Shown here: positions 1 to 10,512 of the stretch, piece by piece
Layout: each line of letters opens with the position of its first letter
How positions within the stretch are numbered: the stretch's first letter is position 1
Assembly: GCA_903918675.1 (NCBI GenBank)
Contig: CAIXFE010000033.1
Location: 1-40,703 of the forward strand
Direction: 5' to 3'
Source: an uncultured bacterium
GTDB lineage: Bacteria; Patescibacteriota; Gracilibacteria; Absconditabacterales; Absconditicoccaceae
DNA length: 40,703 nt
Position numbers and translations under genes: made by a program
Notes under the pieces: model-generated
What the model was told of the DNA's origin: nothing
The model's input: only the letters and a program-made list of their open reading frames with translations
Database searches by the model: none

Positions 1-168
1 AAACATCCCGATATCCGTCATCTAGAGAGAATGCATATGAGACCAGAAAGACAATTGTATCTCAGACATTGTGATAATTGTTGAATTGATATGTTGAGTG
101 TATATAAGGAAGAAAGCTGATATAAGGTGTATTGCGAGCAATGTTATAATAAAGAAGTGTATTGATAA
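1..168 (+). CDS. Cysteine-rich multi-CxxC protein, 3' end only (paralog 1)
   Basis: C-terminal 55 residues of a gene that begins before the window. Read with TGA as Gly it has no break and ends in TAA. It carries the zinc-ribbon-like C-terminus of this local family: CDNCG, then about 20 residues, then CEQCYNKEVYG. Three TGA codons are in frame (after CDNC, in the KEEAG stretch, and as the last residue). It matches the ends of the genes ending at 2198, 6858 and 10326, so it is the first visible member of a tandem paralogous set. The function of the family is not known to me. Paired CxxC knuckles suggest zinc binding, which is inference. Confidence 0.8.
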
Positions 169-171
169 AAG

Positions 172-290
172 TGGAAAGGTTGGAACGTGGAAGCGTTGAA
201 ACGTTACAATCGAGCGGAAAACATTCCCTAATTGACTGTCCTCCTTTCTAAAGGAGGGGGTATCCACGAAGTGGGTGGAGGATTTTAAAC
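172..290 (+). repeat. Composite intergenic repeat, copy A
   Basis: Two parts: a GTTGAAACG/CGTGGAAGCG microrepeat ending near ACAATC, then a palindromic block with CTGTCCTCCTTT, AAAGGAGG and GGGTGGAGGATTT. The same two parts in the same order occur inverted at 11847-11991. It fills the gap between the first two cysteine-rich genes. Confidence 0.7.
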
Positions 291-344
291 GAAGCTTGTT
301 GTTTTCTCTCATAAGATTATCTTTAGTTTTGATGTTATCTTTCA

Positions 345-2198
345 ATGCAAAAATCCGTCTACGAATTTATTTCAATCAAAACCAACGATCCGATAATCCA
401 ACGGAGAATCTGCAAACGAACCGGCGAAGAGTTTCCGATTTTTCAGTCTGAGAAAGACTTACTCAGCCAAATTTCTCCTGTCATCAATGGAAAGAAATAT
501 GAGATTTCTCTGCCTTCATTGAGCCCAAGTGCGAGGCAAATCAATAGGATGCTTTTTAGAAATGATAGAGTTTTTTATAAATGAAAGAGTGATCATGATG
601 GTAAGTGAATCATCTCCATTTACTCTCCAGAATTTGCATGAAAGGTCTATGAAGTGAATGATCGATACAAAGATATTTGGGATCCGATGAGCTATGCGAA
701 AGATGCTAATACGAACAAACCTTTTGCAACCATCGGAGAAATGATGCTTCAGGTGCCACGTCTCAATGTCGACGGTGTAGGCAATACCAATAGCGATTAT
801 TGCAATTACTGTGGCTATGACAAAGATTGCTATATGGATATTGCAGGAGAAAATAATGAAGGATGTTATTATTGCCTCTTCACGAAGTATTCCAAAAGGT
901 GCGTAGATTGCACCTTTGTCTATGATTCTGAATACTGCTACGAGAGCATCAGTTCCTATAATTGCAATAAAATTGTGTACAGTCAGTATCTAGAAAATTG
1001 CCACAACTGTTATTTTTCTTTCGATCTCAAAAATTGCCACAACTGTTTACGATGTCGAAACCTGAGAAATCAGGACTATTGCATATTAAATAAGAAGGTG
1101 ACGCCTGAAGAATTTGAGCAAGAGCTAGAAAAAATTATGAATACCGGATACGAAGCATACTTACAAGGGATCCAGAAATTCAACGAGATCAAGAGCCAGT
1201 TTATTTTTCCTGCAACATTTAAAATACAGACAGAAAATTCCTTTGGCAGTGATCTCAAGGGAGTGAAGCATTCAAAATTTCTTTTCAATGTCTCTTCTGA
1301 AGTAGAAAACAGTCTGTATATGTACGACGTCCTGCACGCCAAAAATTGTTGCGATCTCAATTACTCGCTCTATCAGCCGGAATCCAGCTATCAGCTGATC
1401 AGCACTCTGGAGCTCAAAAAGTCGGTTTGCAATTTCGCTACGCATCATTCTCGCAATGTGTATTATTGCCAGTTGTGTAATAATTGCAGTGATTGTTTCG
1501 GTTGTAGCGGATTGAATAATAAATCCTACTGCATTTTCAACAAACAATATTCCAAAGATGAATACGAAGCTACTCTAGCTTTGTTGCTTGAGAACTTAAT
1601 TTCTGACTGAATACGGTGAACGTTTTTCCCTGCCGATCTCAGTCCGCATCCGTATAATGACACCGTTGCTATCGAATATTTCCCTATCGGGACAGTGACG
1701 AGTGACGAGTGAGTCGTTTCGAGTAATGGAGGAAATATACAAAATACCTGATGAAGAACTGTACACGTACTTGAGCCGGGAAAATTTATCTCTGATGCGT
1801 GGTTGGATCTTTGATGAGCGGAGAAAATAAAAATTAAATGGAGAACGAAGAATCAAGAAGTGAATATCCCGGAGAATCTCCAGAGAATACAGGCCTGAGA
1901 ATTGCCCGAGAATGGTGTTGATGAGAGTATATTAGATAAAGTTATTATTTGTGAAACTTCCGAAAGACCCTTTAGGATCCAAAAATGAGAGTTGGAATTC
2001 TACAGGAAAATGAAGCTTCCACTTCCGCATAAACATCAAGATATTAGGCATTTAAATAGAATACAACTCAGAGCGAAGAGAGAATTGTATCTTAGAAATT
2101 GTGATAAGTGTGGAATCGAGATGGTGTCAGTTTATGAGCAAGAAGCGGAATTTAAAGTATATTGTGAACAATGCTATAATAAGGAAATTTATTGATAA
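345..2198 (+). CDS. Cysteine-rich multi-CxxC protein (paralog 2), N-terminal ribbon lost
   Basis: 617 residues in one frame from ATG 345 to TAA, with 13 in-frame TGA codons. No signal peptide or membrane segment, so probably cytoplasmic. The middle has many Cys pairs (CNYCGYDKDC, CHNCYFS, CHNCLRC, CQLCNNCSDCFGC). There are two copies of the family motif Y-C-I-L/F-N-K-x-(Y/V)-(T/S)-x-(E/D)-(E/Y), near residues 244 and 390. The C-terminus is an intact CDKCG...CEQCYNKEIYG ribbon. Compared with paralogs 3 and 5, the N-terminal ribbon cysteines are gone (CKRT instead of CxxC, SPSA instead of CPDC). It is about 46 residues longer than they are because of an insertion near 1695-1840. Role unknown; metal or nucleic-acid binding is only a guess from the Cys pairs. 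Confidence 0.85.
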
Positions 2199-2202
2199 AG
2201 AT

Positions 2203-2328
2203 AAACCCACCTGTTGAGAGGCTAAGCAAACCCCCTAAATCCCCCTTAACAGGGGGACTTGAAGGAAGAAAAACGTTTTAAAAAAAATCCTTCAGCCCTC
2301 CCTGTGAATGGAGGGGACGGGTGGGTTT
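2203..2328. repeat. Palindromic intergenic element with terminal inverted repeats
   Basis: About 126 bp bounded by AAACCCACC and GGTGGGTTT, exact inverted repeats. Inside are smaller palindromes (CCCCCTTAACAGGGGG and CCCTCC...GGAGGGG). Non-coding. It resembles the 25580-25708 element in size and in having a CCCACC-type end, but the interior differs. Confidence 0.55.
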
Positions 2329-2417
2329 GCCCGCAGCCCGTCAAAGACAAAAAAACACCGACATGGTTCCCAGCTGAGCTGGACTTCGCATTATTCACTG
2401 TTCATTGTTCATTTTAG

Positions 2418-2451
2418 AAAAAACACTGGAATCGCTCCAGTGCCTTTTTTA
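2418..2451. terminator. Bidirectional rho-independent terminator
   Basis: Stem CACTGGA / TCCAGTG (2424-2430 and 2436-2442) with a 5-nt loop, an A-run on the left and a T-run on the right. It can end hppA transcription, which arrives from the right on the minus strand, and read-through from the + strand gene. The rest of the 2199-2494 gap holds the palindromic element and AT-rich microrepeats; I see no gene there. Confidence 0.75.
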
Positions 2452-2494
2452 TTTATGTCGCAATTGAAAATTGAAAATTAGAAATTGAAAATTC

Positions 2495-4903
2495 CTATTT
2501 CCTAATTCTCATGCCGTAAAATGAACGATATACGAAGAACAGTCCGATCAAGAAACATACTCCGCCGATGATCCATCAGTAATTAAACGTTCCATTCGTC
2601 TTAGCTGTCTGAGAAATACGGATAGCGATCTCTACCGCAAGCAATCCGAATAAGGTGGAGAATTTGATGATAGGATTGAGCGCTACCGATGAGGTATCCT
2701 TGTAGGGATCTCACACGGTGTCTCCGACGACGGTAGCATCGTGCAATGGAGTGCCTTTTTCGTTGAGGTCGACTTCTACGAGTTTCTTTGCATTGTCCCA
2801 AGCGCCTCCTGCATTGGCCATATAGATAGCTTGGAAAAGTCCGAAGACTGCAAGCGAAATCAGATACGACACGAAGAAGTTTGGATCGAAGAATGCGAAT
2901 GCCAACGTCAAGGTAAAGACAACCGCGAAGATATTCCGCATTCCTTTCTGTGCATACTGCGTACAGATCTTCACCACTTTTTTACTATCTTCTATATCTG
3001 CTTCTTTTTTCTTGAGGTCGAGATTTTTCTTGATGAATTCTACCGCACGATATGCTCAGGTCGTCACTGCTTGCATAGACGCACCAGCAAACCGATACAC
3101 TACTGCTCATCCGGTGATGAATCATAAGATGACAGGAGCATCGGTTAATTGTAATTCAAGCAATCCTGCCGCTTTTAGGATCAAGATGATCGCGAAGATC
3201 ATGGTCGTTGCCCCGATGACGGCAGTACCGATCAGCACTGGCTTTGCAGTGGCTTTGAAGGTATTGCCTGCGCTATCATTTTCTTCTAGTAAATGTTTTC
3301 CGTTTTTGAAATCAGGGACGAAGCCAAATTCTTTTTCGATACTCTGAGCAATATTTGGGATTTTTTCGATCTGAGATAATTCGAAGATGGATTGTGCGTT
3401 GTCCGTCACAGGGCCATAGCTATCTACTGCGATCGTCACTGGTCACATGCCCAGAAGCCCAAAGGCCACGAGTCCAAATGCAAAGATGGAAGGATAGATC
3501 ATGATAGCTCCAAGTCACAAAGTGCTGATATAAAATGCTCAGCCCATCAGTGCGACGATGACTATCCCTTTTCGGAAGGCAGAAAAATTACCTGCCACCA
3601 TTCACGATAAGATCGTCAATGACGCGCCACCTTCACGTGATGATGCGACTACTTCATGGACGTGACGAGATTTGCTAGAAGTAAATGCCTTGGTAAGCTC
3701 TGGGATAATGGCTGCTGCTAAGGTTCATAAACTGATGATGCTTGCTAATTTCCATCGGATTGTCGTATTGACTACTCCATCAGCCATAGCTAATTTTCCA
3801 AGCAAGAGATAACTGACGACGAACGTAACTATGATAGAGATGAGCGAAGTGAGCCGTACAAGTCTAGTAAGTGGCGCCTCGAAATTAAATTTAGTTTTGA
3901 ATCTATAGATAAACTTAGAATACCAAAGATTAAGCTGATAGGAAAATATAGACGTGAAGACCATCAGAATTCTCATTACAAATATCCAGGCAATTAATGT
4001 TGCTTGAAATTTAATCCCCATAGCTAATACGATAAATGAGATCAATGCGACACCTGTCACTCCATACGTTTCAAATCCATCTGCCGTAGGGCCGACGCTA
4101 TCTCCTGCATTATCTCAAGTACAATCTGCGATCACTCATGGATTCCTTGGATCATCTTCACCAATCTTGAAGACAATTTTCATGAGATCAGATCAGATAT
4201 CTGCGATCTTGGTGAAGATACCTCCTGCAATCCTCAACGCACTGGCACCCAATGATTCACCTATGGCGAAGCCGATGAAACAAGCACCTGCGCTTTCTCT
4301 TGGCATAAATAATAATATGATCAGCATCATGAGAAGTTCTACACAGATAAGCAGGACTCCGATACTCATCCCTGACTGCAGTGGGATACCTACGACCTTT
4401 CGAGGTTTAGATCTCAATGATGCAAATGCAGTGCGAGAATTTGCTAAAGTATTTATCCTGACTCCAAATCGTGCGACAGCATACGAACCCAAAATTCCTA
4501 TCACCGACCATCAGAGGATCAGCAAAGTTTTGGGTAAGGTAAGATGACTCAGTCCGAAGAAGTAATAGAAGATAGCTGAGCCGATGATAAGAAATAAGAT
4601 GATCAAAAATTTCCCTTGCTGCAAGAGATACGTCTTGCAGGTCGTGTAAATGATTTTGGAGACATCGCTCATCGCCTTATGCACAGGCAACTTCTTGATG
4701 CTTATGTATTGCCACAAGCCGAACAGCATACCCAAGATAATGATGATGATTCCATAAAACAGTAATGACCATCCACTGGCACCGAGACTTGTAAAAAAGC
4801 TAGTATGCAAGTCGGGGACTAATAAATCCGCCTCACTTGCGAAGGTGAGAAAAGGCAAGCCGATCAAGGCAAGCAAAAAAAATCAGGAGATCCACTTCTT
4901 CAT
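2495..4903 (-). CDS. hppA: Membrane-bound proton-translocating pyrophosphatase
   Basis: 802 residues, ATG at 4903, ending in TAG at 2495. Membrane PPases hydrolyse pyrophosphate to pump H+ or Na+ across the cytoplasmic membrane. The protein is almost all hydrophobic helices, with a signal-like first segment. The substrate-site region is recognisable: FTKIADIGSDLMK, EDDPRNP, then IADCTGDNAGDSVGP, matching the family pattern TKAADVGADLVGK...EDDPRNP...IADNVGDNVGD. GNTFKA places Lys550 at the position that in the family marks K+-independent enzymes, so an H+ pump is the likelier type (inference). Several conserved-loop glycines are TGA codons. Length fits the family (about 650-800). It lies opposite to, and among, the cysteine-rich genes, with its own promoter and terminator. 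Confidence 0.93.
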
Positions 4904-4950
4904 AAGAATACTGTAAAGAATAAAATATTAGTAATAACTGGGCACCACCC

Positions 4951-4979
4951 TAAATATTTTATTTTAAATTTCAAGTCAA
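4951..4979 (-). promoter_or_regulatory. Predicted sigma70-type promoter of hppA
   Basis: On the minus strand, TTGACT (4979-4974), a 17-bp spacer and TATTTA (4956-4951), with the gene start about 48 nt downstream. Consensus match by eye only. Confidence 0.45.
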
Positions 4980-5142
4980 TCGACCGCGAATCAACAAATA
5001 TTGATAACGATGAGCTGAAAAGTATATATAGATACAAATTTGAAGATTAAAAAACTAAAATAATAAAAAATTCTCGATCACATCCTCCAATCCCTGCCGG
5101 CCGCAGGCGGGTTCATAATCTTTTAATCTTTTAGTCGATGCT

Positions 5143-6858
5143 ATGTCCACTGAAAAAGCGATTGAAACAAAGCATTGCAAAAATTGTTGAGCATCCTTCG
5201 ATGTAACAGATAAGGACTTAGAATTTTACGATAAAATTTCTCCCGTCTTTAATTGAAAAAAATATGCAATACCGGCACCAACATTATGTCCTGATTGTAG
5301 GCAGCAGAGGAGATTAAGTTTTAGAAATGAGAGGAGTATCTATAAAAGGAAATGCAATCTCACAGGCAAAGAGGTTATTTCTATTTATTCCGAAGATAAA
5401 CCTCTTACCATATATAACCAGAAAGATCGACGGGAAGATAATCGGGATCCTTTAAGTTACGGGCGTGATGTGGACCTTACCAGACCACTATTCGAGCAGA
5501 TGAAAGAACTCTTTCTGGCAGTTCCTAAAATTTCCCTCCTTGCATTGGCAAATCAGAATGCTGAATTTGTAAATTTTTCTAGCCGGAATAAAGATTGCTA
5601 TCTTTTGTTCGAATCAGATAATAACCAGGATTGCTGGCATGGGGAACATACGTTCCGATGTAAGAACTCTCTGGACACCTCCTATGTGAGTCACTGTGAA
5701 TTGTGTTATGAATGCACCGATTGTCATACCTGTTATAATGTTAAATTCTCTCAGGATTGTCATCAATGCTCAGATTCATGGTTTCTCGACAATTGTGCCT
5801 CTTGCCAGCATTGCTACGCTTGTGCCAATCTGCATAATAAAAAGTTTTGTTTCTGGAATGAACAATATACCAAAGAAGAATATCAGCAGAAAATAGCCGA
5901 TTTAAATCTCGGCGGTTATCAAATCATCACTCAGCAGAAAGAAAAATTTGCTAATTTCTGTAAAACCGTTCCTCATAAATTTATGCATGGGGTCCATAAT
6001 GAGCAGGTAATAGGCGATTATCTCCAAGAATGCAAAAATGCTTTTTTCTGTTTCGATGGAAAGAGGTTGGAAGATTGTAAATATGTTTCTGACTGCGAAA
6101 AGACAAAGATGACTCATGATGTCGTCGTTTTCTGAGGAGATAATGGCATGGAATTGGCATATGAATGACAGTCTATCGGCAATGGGATCCATAACGTCCT
6201 CTTCTCCAATAATCTCTGGGAGAATGTATCTGATGCCCTCTACTGTGATTTTTGCAAAAACTCATCTCATCTCTTTGGATGTATCGGGTTACGTCATAAA
6301 GAATATTGTATCTTGAATAAACAATATACGCAGGCTGAATATGAGAAACTCGTTCCCCAGATTATAGAGAGAATGAAGGCGGAATGAGAATGGGGAGAGT
6401 TTTTCCCATCTCACGTTTCACCTTTCGGATACAATGAAACAGTTGCTATGGAGTATTTCCCTCTGACGAAAGCAGACGCATTGAAGCAATGATTTAATTG
6501 GTCCGACTACGAATCCCCCTTTCCAAAAGTAGAAAAAACACTGAAAGAAAACCAGCTCCCTGACGATATTCAGCAGATTTCTGACGAGATTTTATCCCAG
6601 GCAATTATTTGTGAAGTCTCTTGAAAACCATTTAGAATCATCAAATCAGAACTCGAGTTTTATCGCAAACATAACCTTCCATTACCTCATAAGCACCCAG
6701 ATCAGAGGCATAAAGAAAGAATGGCACTGAGAAATCCTAGGAAACTTCGAGATAGGAAATGTATGAAATGTTGAACCGATATAAAAACTTCCTTTGCTCC
6801 TGAAAGGAAGGAAATTGTTTATTGCGAACAATGTTATAATAGGGAAGTATATTGATAA
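5143..6858 (+). CDS. Cysteine-rich multi-CxxC protein (paralog 3), both ribbons intact
   Basis: 571 residues from ATG 5143 to TAA, with 9 in-frame TGA codons. The N-terminus is a four-Cys ribbon (CKNCGASF ... LCPDCRQQRR), then YKRKCNLTGKEV. The core has dense Cys pairs (CELCYECTDCHTC, CHQCSD, CASCQHCYAC). There are two copies of the N-(E/K)-Q-Y-T-x-(E/A)-E-Y motif. A linker and a C-terminal ribbon follow (CMKCGTDI ... CEQCYNREVYG). The same length and layout as the gene at 8611-10326 suggest these two are the full-length form of the family. No signal peptide. In CPR genomes such proteins are often left hypothetical or given unreliable names; I assign no function. Confidence 0.88.
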
Positions 6859-6859
6859 C

Positions 6860-6940
6860 ATCGTCATTCCCGCGAAGGCGGGAATCCATATTTTTCAATT
6901 ATGGATTCCGGCTGCAAATCCTTCACGCCGGAATGACGAT
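6860..6940. repeat. Short palindromic element with CGTCATTCC ends
   Basis: 81 bp between paralogs 3 and 4, bounded by ATCGTCATTCC and GGAATGACGAT (perfect 11-bp inverted repeats). Inner hairpins include CCCGCGAAGGCGGG and ATCCATA/TATGGAT. Similar CGTCATTCCCGCG-type palindromes are common dispersed repeats in other bacteria. Non-coding. Confidence 0.65.
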
Positions 6941-6969
6941 AATCCGACAATTTATTTCTTAAATATACC

Positions 6970-8595
6970 ATGAGACTACAATTAGACCTCAATCAAAAGC
7001 CCAATTATAGCAAGGACTATCGCGCCTTGCATGAATTATTTAATGTGCCACTAACCGGATTAACTTCTGAGCAGACACGTTTTTTTCATTATGCATTTCG
7101 CAATGAGATCAATGTTTTTCGACGTACTTGTGATTATTCAGGAGAGAAATTTTTGAGCCAATTCCCGCCAGATTCACCGTATAAAGTGTATAAACATGAG
7201 ATTCGATGGGGAGAAAATTTTGATGTCGCCTCGAGAGACTATGATCCCTCAAGATCATTCTTCCAACAATTCCATGAATTACAGCTCGAGATTCCTCGCA
7301 TGGGAACTGTAGTCGACAACACCGTAGAAAATAGTCCGTATATCAACTGCGTCACGAGATGTAGAGACTGTTATATGATCTTTGCTTCGGGAACTTGTGA
7401 AGATTGTCTCTACTCTATCAATCTTGAGCGCTCCAAAACCACTATGGAAGCTAGTATTGCTCATGAATGCACCTACTGCTATTATGTAGTAAGTTGTCGT
7501 AATTGTTACAATCTCGACTTTGGTATCAGCTGTGAAAGTTGCGCTGATAGTAGATTTCTCTATGATTGTCGTGGCTGTAAACATTGTTTCCTCTGTGTGG
7601 GACTGGACAATCAGGAGTATCATATTTTGAATAAGAAATACACGAAAGCGGAATATGAAGAGGAAATAAAAAAATACCTCCTCCTTGATCATGAGAGAAT
7701 CAATCAATGCTTCGAAGCACTGAAACAAATGAGACTCGATTATCCGCATAAATATGCCAATATTATCAATTGTGAGCACTGCACGGGAAATGATATCAGC
7801 TACTCACAAAACTGTCTAGAAAATTATATCACAGAATATTCTCAAGACTGCATCGATGGATCGAGTCTCCGCAAGTGTAAAAATTGTCTCGACTTTAATC
7901 TGCGAGGAGATCCCTGAGAAATGTGCTACAATTGCATGAGCTGTGGCTACGGCGTCTATCATCTGATGATGTGTTTTGACTGCCGGAATGACTGTAGTTA
8001 CCTGACCTATTGCGACAGTTGTCCTTCATCGCATCATTGCTTTGGCTGTGTGGGATTGAAGAATCAAGAGTATTGTGTTTTAAATAAACAATATTCTAAA
8101 GCCGAGTATGAAGTAGAGGTCTGAAGAATTATCAGAAGAATGAAAGAAGATGGGGAACGAGGAAATTTTTTCCCTCCCTACTGCTCTCCTCACGCCTTGA
8201 ATAATAGTATGACGAATGAATATTTCCAGATAGATGAGAAATTAGCTCTTGAACTCTGATTTACTCGGATGAATAAGGAGGCTGAAAACGTCTACGATCC
8301 AGCATTGGTTTACACGGGCAGCTTAGATACAGACGAAATCAGCTTCGATGACGTCAAAGGAAAGATTTTACTTTGCAGCGAAACAGGAAAACCCTATAAT
8401 ATCCAGAAGAGAGAATTTGAAATTCTGAAAAATAAAGGGCTCCCCTTGCCAGATAAGCACTGGAGGACTCGCTTGGAAGAACGCGATCGCGAATTCATTT
8501 TCCCTCGAACTTTGCATAAGAGAATTGCAAGCGATACATGAAATGAAATTATGTCGTCAGTGCCAGAAATATATAAAGTTCGTGAAAGGTTTTAA
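6970..8595 (+). CDS. Cysteine-rich multi-CxxC protein (paralog 4), both terminal ribbons lost
   Basis: 541 residues, ATG 6970 to TAA, with only 4 in-frame TGA codons. The core keeps the family features: CRDCYMIF, CEDCLYS, CTYCYYV, CRGCKHCFLC, and two N-K-(K/Q)-Y-(T/S)-K-A-E-Y motifs near residues 222 and 379. The N-terminus is different: an unrelated lead of about 30 residues, then FRRTCDYSGEKF aligned with YKRKCNLTGKEV of paralog 3. The C-terminus keeps CSETGKPYNIQKREFE but its last segment (ASDTGNEIMSSVPEIY) aligns with the CDKCG...CEQC ribbon of the others without any cysteine. It ends 15 nt before the next paralog. Function unknown. Confidence 0.85.
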
Positions 8596-8610
8596 TCGTT
8601 TGTTTGACTG

Positions 8611-10326
8611 ATGATTACGGAAAAAATAATTGAGACTAAAAAATGTAAACGCTGCCAGTTATCCTTCGCTATTACCGATAAGGACATTCATTTTTACGAT
8701 ATGATGTCTCCGACTTTTTCTTGAAAAAAATACCCTATCCCATCGCCAACATTGTGTCCTGATTGTAGATTTCAGAGAAGATATGCTCGGAGAAATGAGA
8801 GACATCTGTATAAAAGGAAATGCGATTTCTCTGGAGAGACCATCATCACTATGTATAGCCCTGATGCGATATTTCCTGTCTACCAGAATAAATATCGATG
8901 GAAAGATGGTCGGGATCCGTTCAAGTATGGAAGAGATTTTGGTTTTAGTAAGACATTCGGAGAGCAGTTTAAACAGTTGCAAAATCAAGTTCCTAGAGCG
9001 CATAGATTTTCTTATGTAGAAGAAAGGATGTTTAATGCGGAGTATAATAATTGCAGCTGAGATCTCAAAAATTGTTATCTGACCTTCGCCACGTGAGAGT
9101 CTGAAGATACGTATTACACTGACCATCTCATGCAGGGATATGAGTGCATGGATATCCTCCTCGGCCATCATTGTCATCAATGCTACGAATGTATCAATGT
9201 AGAAAATTGTTTTTCCGTATTCTATTCTCAGGATTGTTTCGATTGCCATGATAGCCGGCATCTCAATGATTGCGTCAATTGCGGGCATTGTATCGGCTGT
9301 GTAGGACTAAGGAATCAAAACTATTGTATCCTCAATAAGACGTATACTAAGGAAGAATTCGAGAAAGAGAAAAATAAAATTCTGGATGGGGATGGACGTT
9401 TTGCTCAGGACTTTCTGGATGGCTACCATCAGCTCTATCTCGAGATCCCCAAGAAATACATGCATGGGAATAATAATGAACATGCTATCGGCGATGCCAT
9501 CAGCAATAGCAAAAATGTGTATCATTCGTTCGAAGTATCTAATGCTGAGGAGATTAAATATTGTGCGCATTTCTTCGATGGGAAAAATTGTATGGATTTC
9601 TTCGCTCGAGGAGAGGCCGAACGATGCTATGAAATCGCTGGATGAGGACAAAACGCGCATAATTATCTTTTCTCAGCAATGATCTTTGGAGGGAGAGATA
9701 GTCTATATAATGACTTTTGTTTCTACTGCGAAAATTGCCTAGGTTGTGTATGATTACATAACCAGAAATATTGCATCTTCAATAAGCAATATACCAAGGA
9801 TGAATATGAGAAATTAGCTGGGAAAATTATCGAGCATATGCAAATTACGGGAGAACGAGGAGAATTTTTCCCTCTTGCTCTATCACCATTCGCTTACAAT
9901 GAAAGCTGTGCCATAGACTATTATCCCCTCTCTAGAAAAGAGGCGCTTGCACAGTGATATCAACGGCTGGATAAAGAATATCCGCTCAATGTTCCTGACA
10001 ATTTACCGAAGATCAAAGCCGATGAACTTCCTCCTATCCGTGCAGTTACCGAGGATATTTTAGAGAAACTTGTCCTTTGTGAAGTTTCCTGAAAACCATT
10101 TAAAATCATCAAGCCCGAACTTGAATTCTATCGTAAGCATATAATCCCGCTCCCTAAGCGCCATCCCGATCAGAGATATTTGGAGAGATTTCAAATGAGA
10201 AATCCCAGAAAATTGCGAGATAGAAAATGCATGAAATGTTGAACTGGTATAAAAACTTCTTATGCTCCTGAAAGAAAAGAATTAGTCTATTGTGAGGATT
10301 GTTACAATAAAGAAATTTATGGATAG
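8611..10326 (+). CDS. Cysteine-rich multi-CxxC protein (paralog 5), both ribbons intact
   Basis: 571 residues, ATG 8611 to TAG, exactly the length of paralog 3. It has an N-terminal ribbon (CKRCQLSF ... LCPDCRFQRR), then YKRKCDFSGETI. The core has multiple CxxC units (CHQCYEC, CFDCHD, CVNCGHCIGC, CENCLGC) and two N-K-x-Y-T-K-x-E motifs. The C-terminal ribbon is CMKCGTGI ... CEDCYNKEIYG. The final glycine is GGA here but TGA in paralogs 1, 2 and 3, which is direct internal support for UGA = Gly. Eight in-frame TGA codons lie elsewhere in the gene. It is probably co-transcribed with paralog 4 (15-nt gap). Function unknown. Confidence 0.88.
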
Positions 10327-10340
10327 GAATTTCAAAAATG

Positions 10341-10479
10341 AAGTCCCCCCTTTAAGGAAAGGGGGTGGCGAAGCCGGGGGATTTTCTTGATGAAATCCCT
10401 GCTTGCCGCAGGCAAGTCCCACCCGTAGTTTATCCCGCAAGGCGGGGGGGTCCCCCCTCTTTAAGTAAAGAGGGAACAC
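10341..10479. repeat. Bipartite palindromic repeat, copy 1
   Basis: Left half CCCCCCTTTAAGGAAAGGGGG followed by GGGGGATTTTCTT; right half CCCCCCTCTTTAAGTAAAGAGGG. Copies lie at 11239-11331 and 18850-18953 with the same order and a variable middle. Here the middle holds an extra GCTTGCCGCAGGCAAG palindrome. Non-coding. Confidence 0.7.
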
Positions 10480-10512
10480 AATCCGGTAATGATTCATTAT
10501 TAATTAAATACC

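Noticed and set aside
4167-4547. Plus-strand ORF of 126 residues opposite hppA
   Set aside because: The minus strand encodes the conserved pyrophosphatase active-site motifs over the same bases.
7279-7779. Long minus-strand ORF of 166 residues opposite paralog 4
   Set aside because: It is the complement of a Cys-rich coding region with biased codons. Its content (Thr/Ile-rich) mirrors the Cys/Asn/Asp codons of the real gene, and it matches no family.
8659-9288. Minus-strand ORF of 209 residues opposite paralog 5
   Set aside because: Same reason: a shadow of the cysteine-rich gene, with no start signals or family features.
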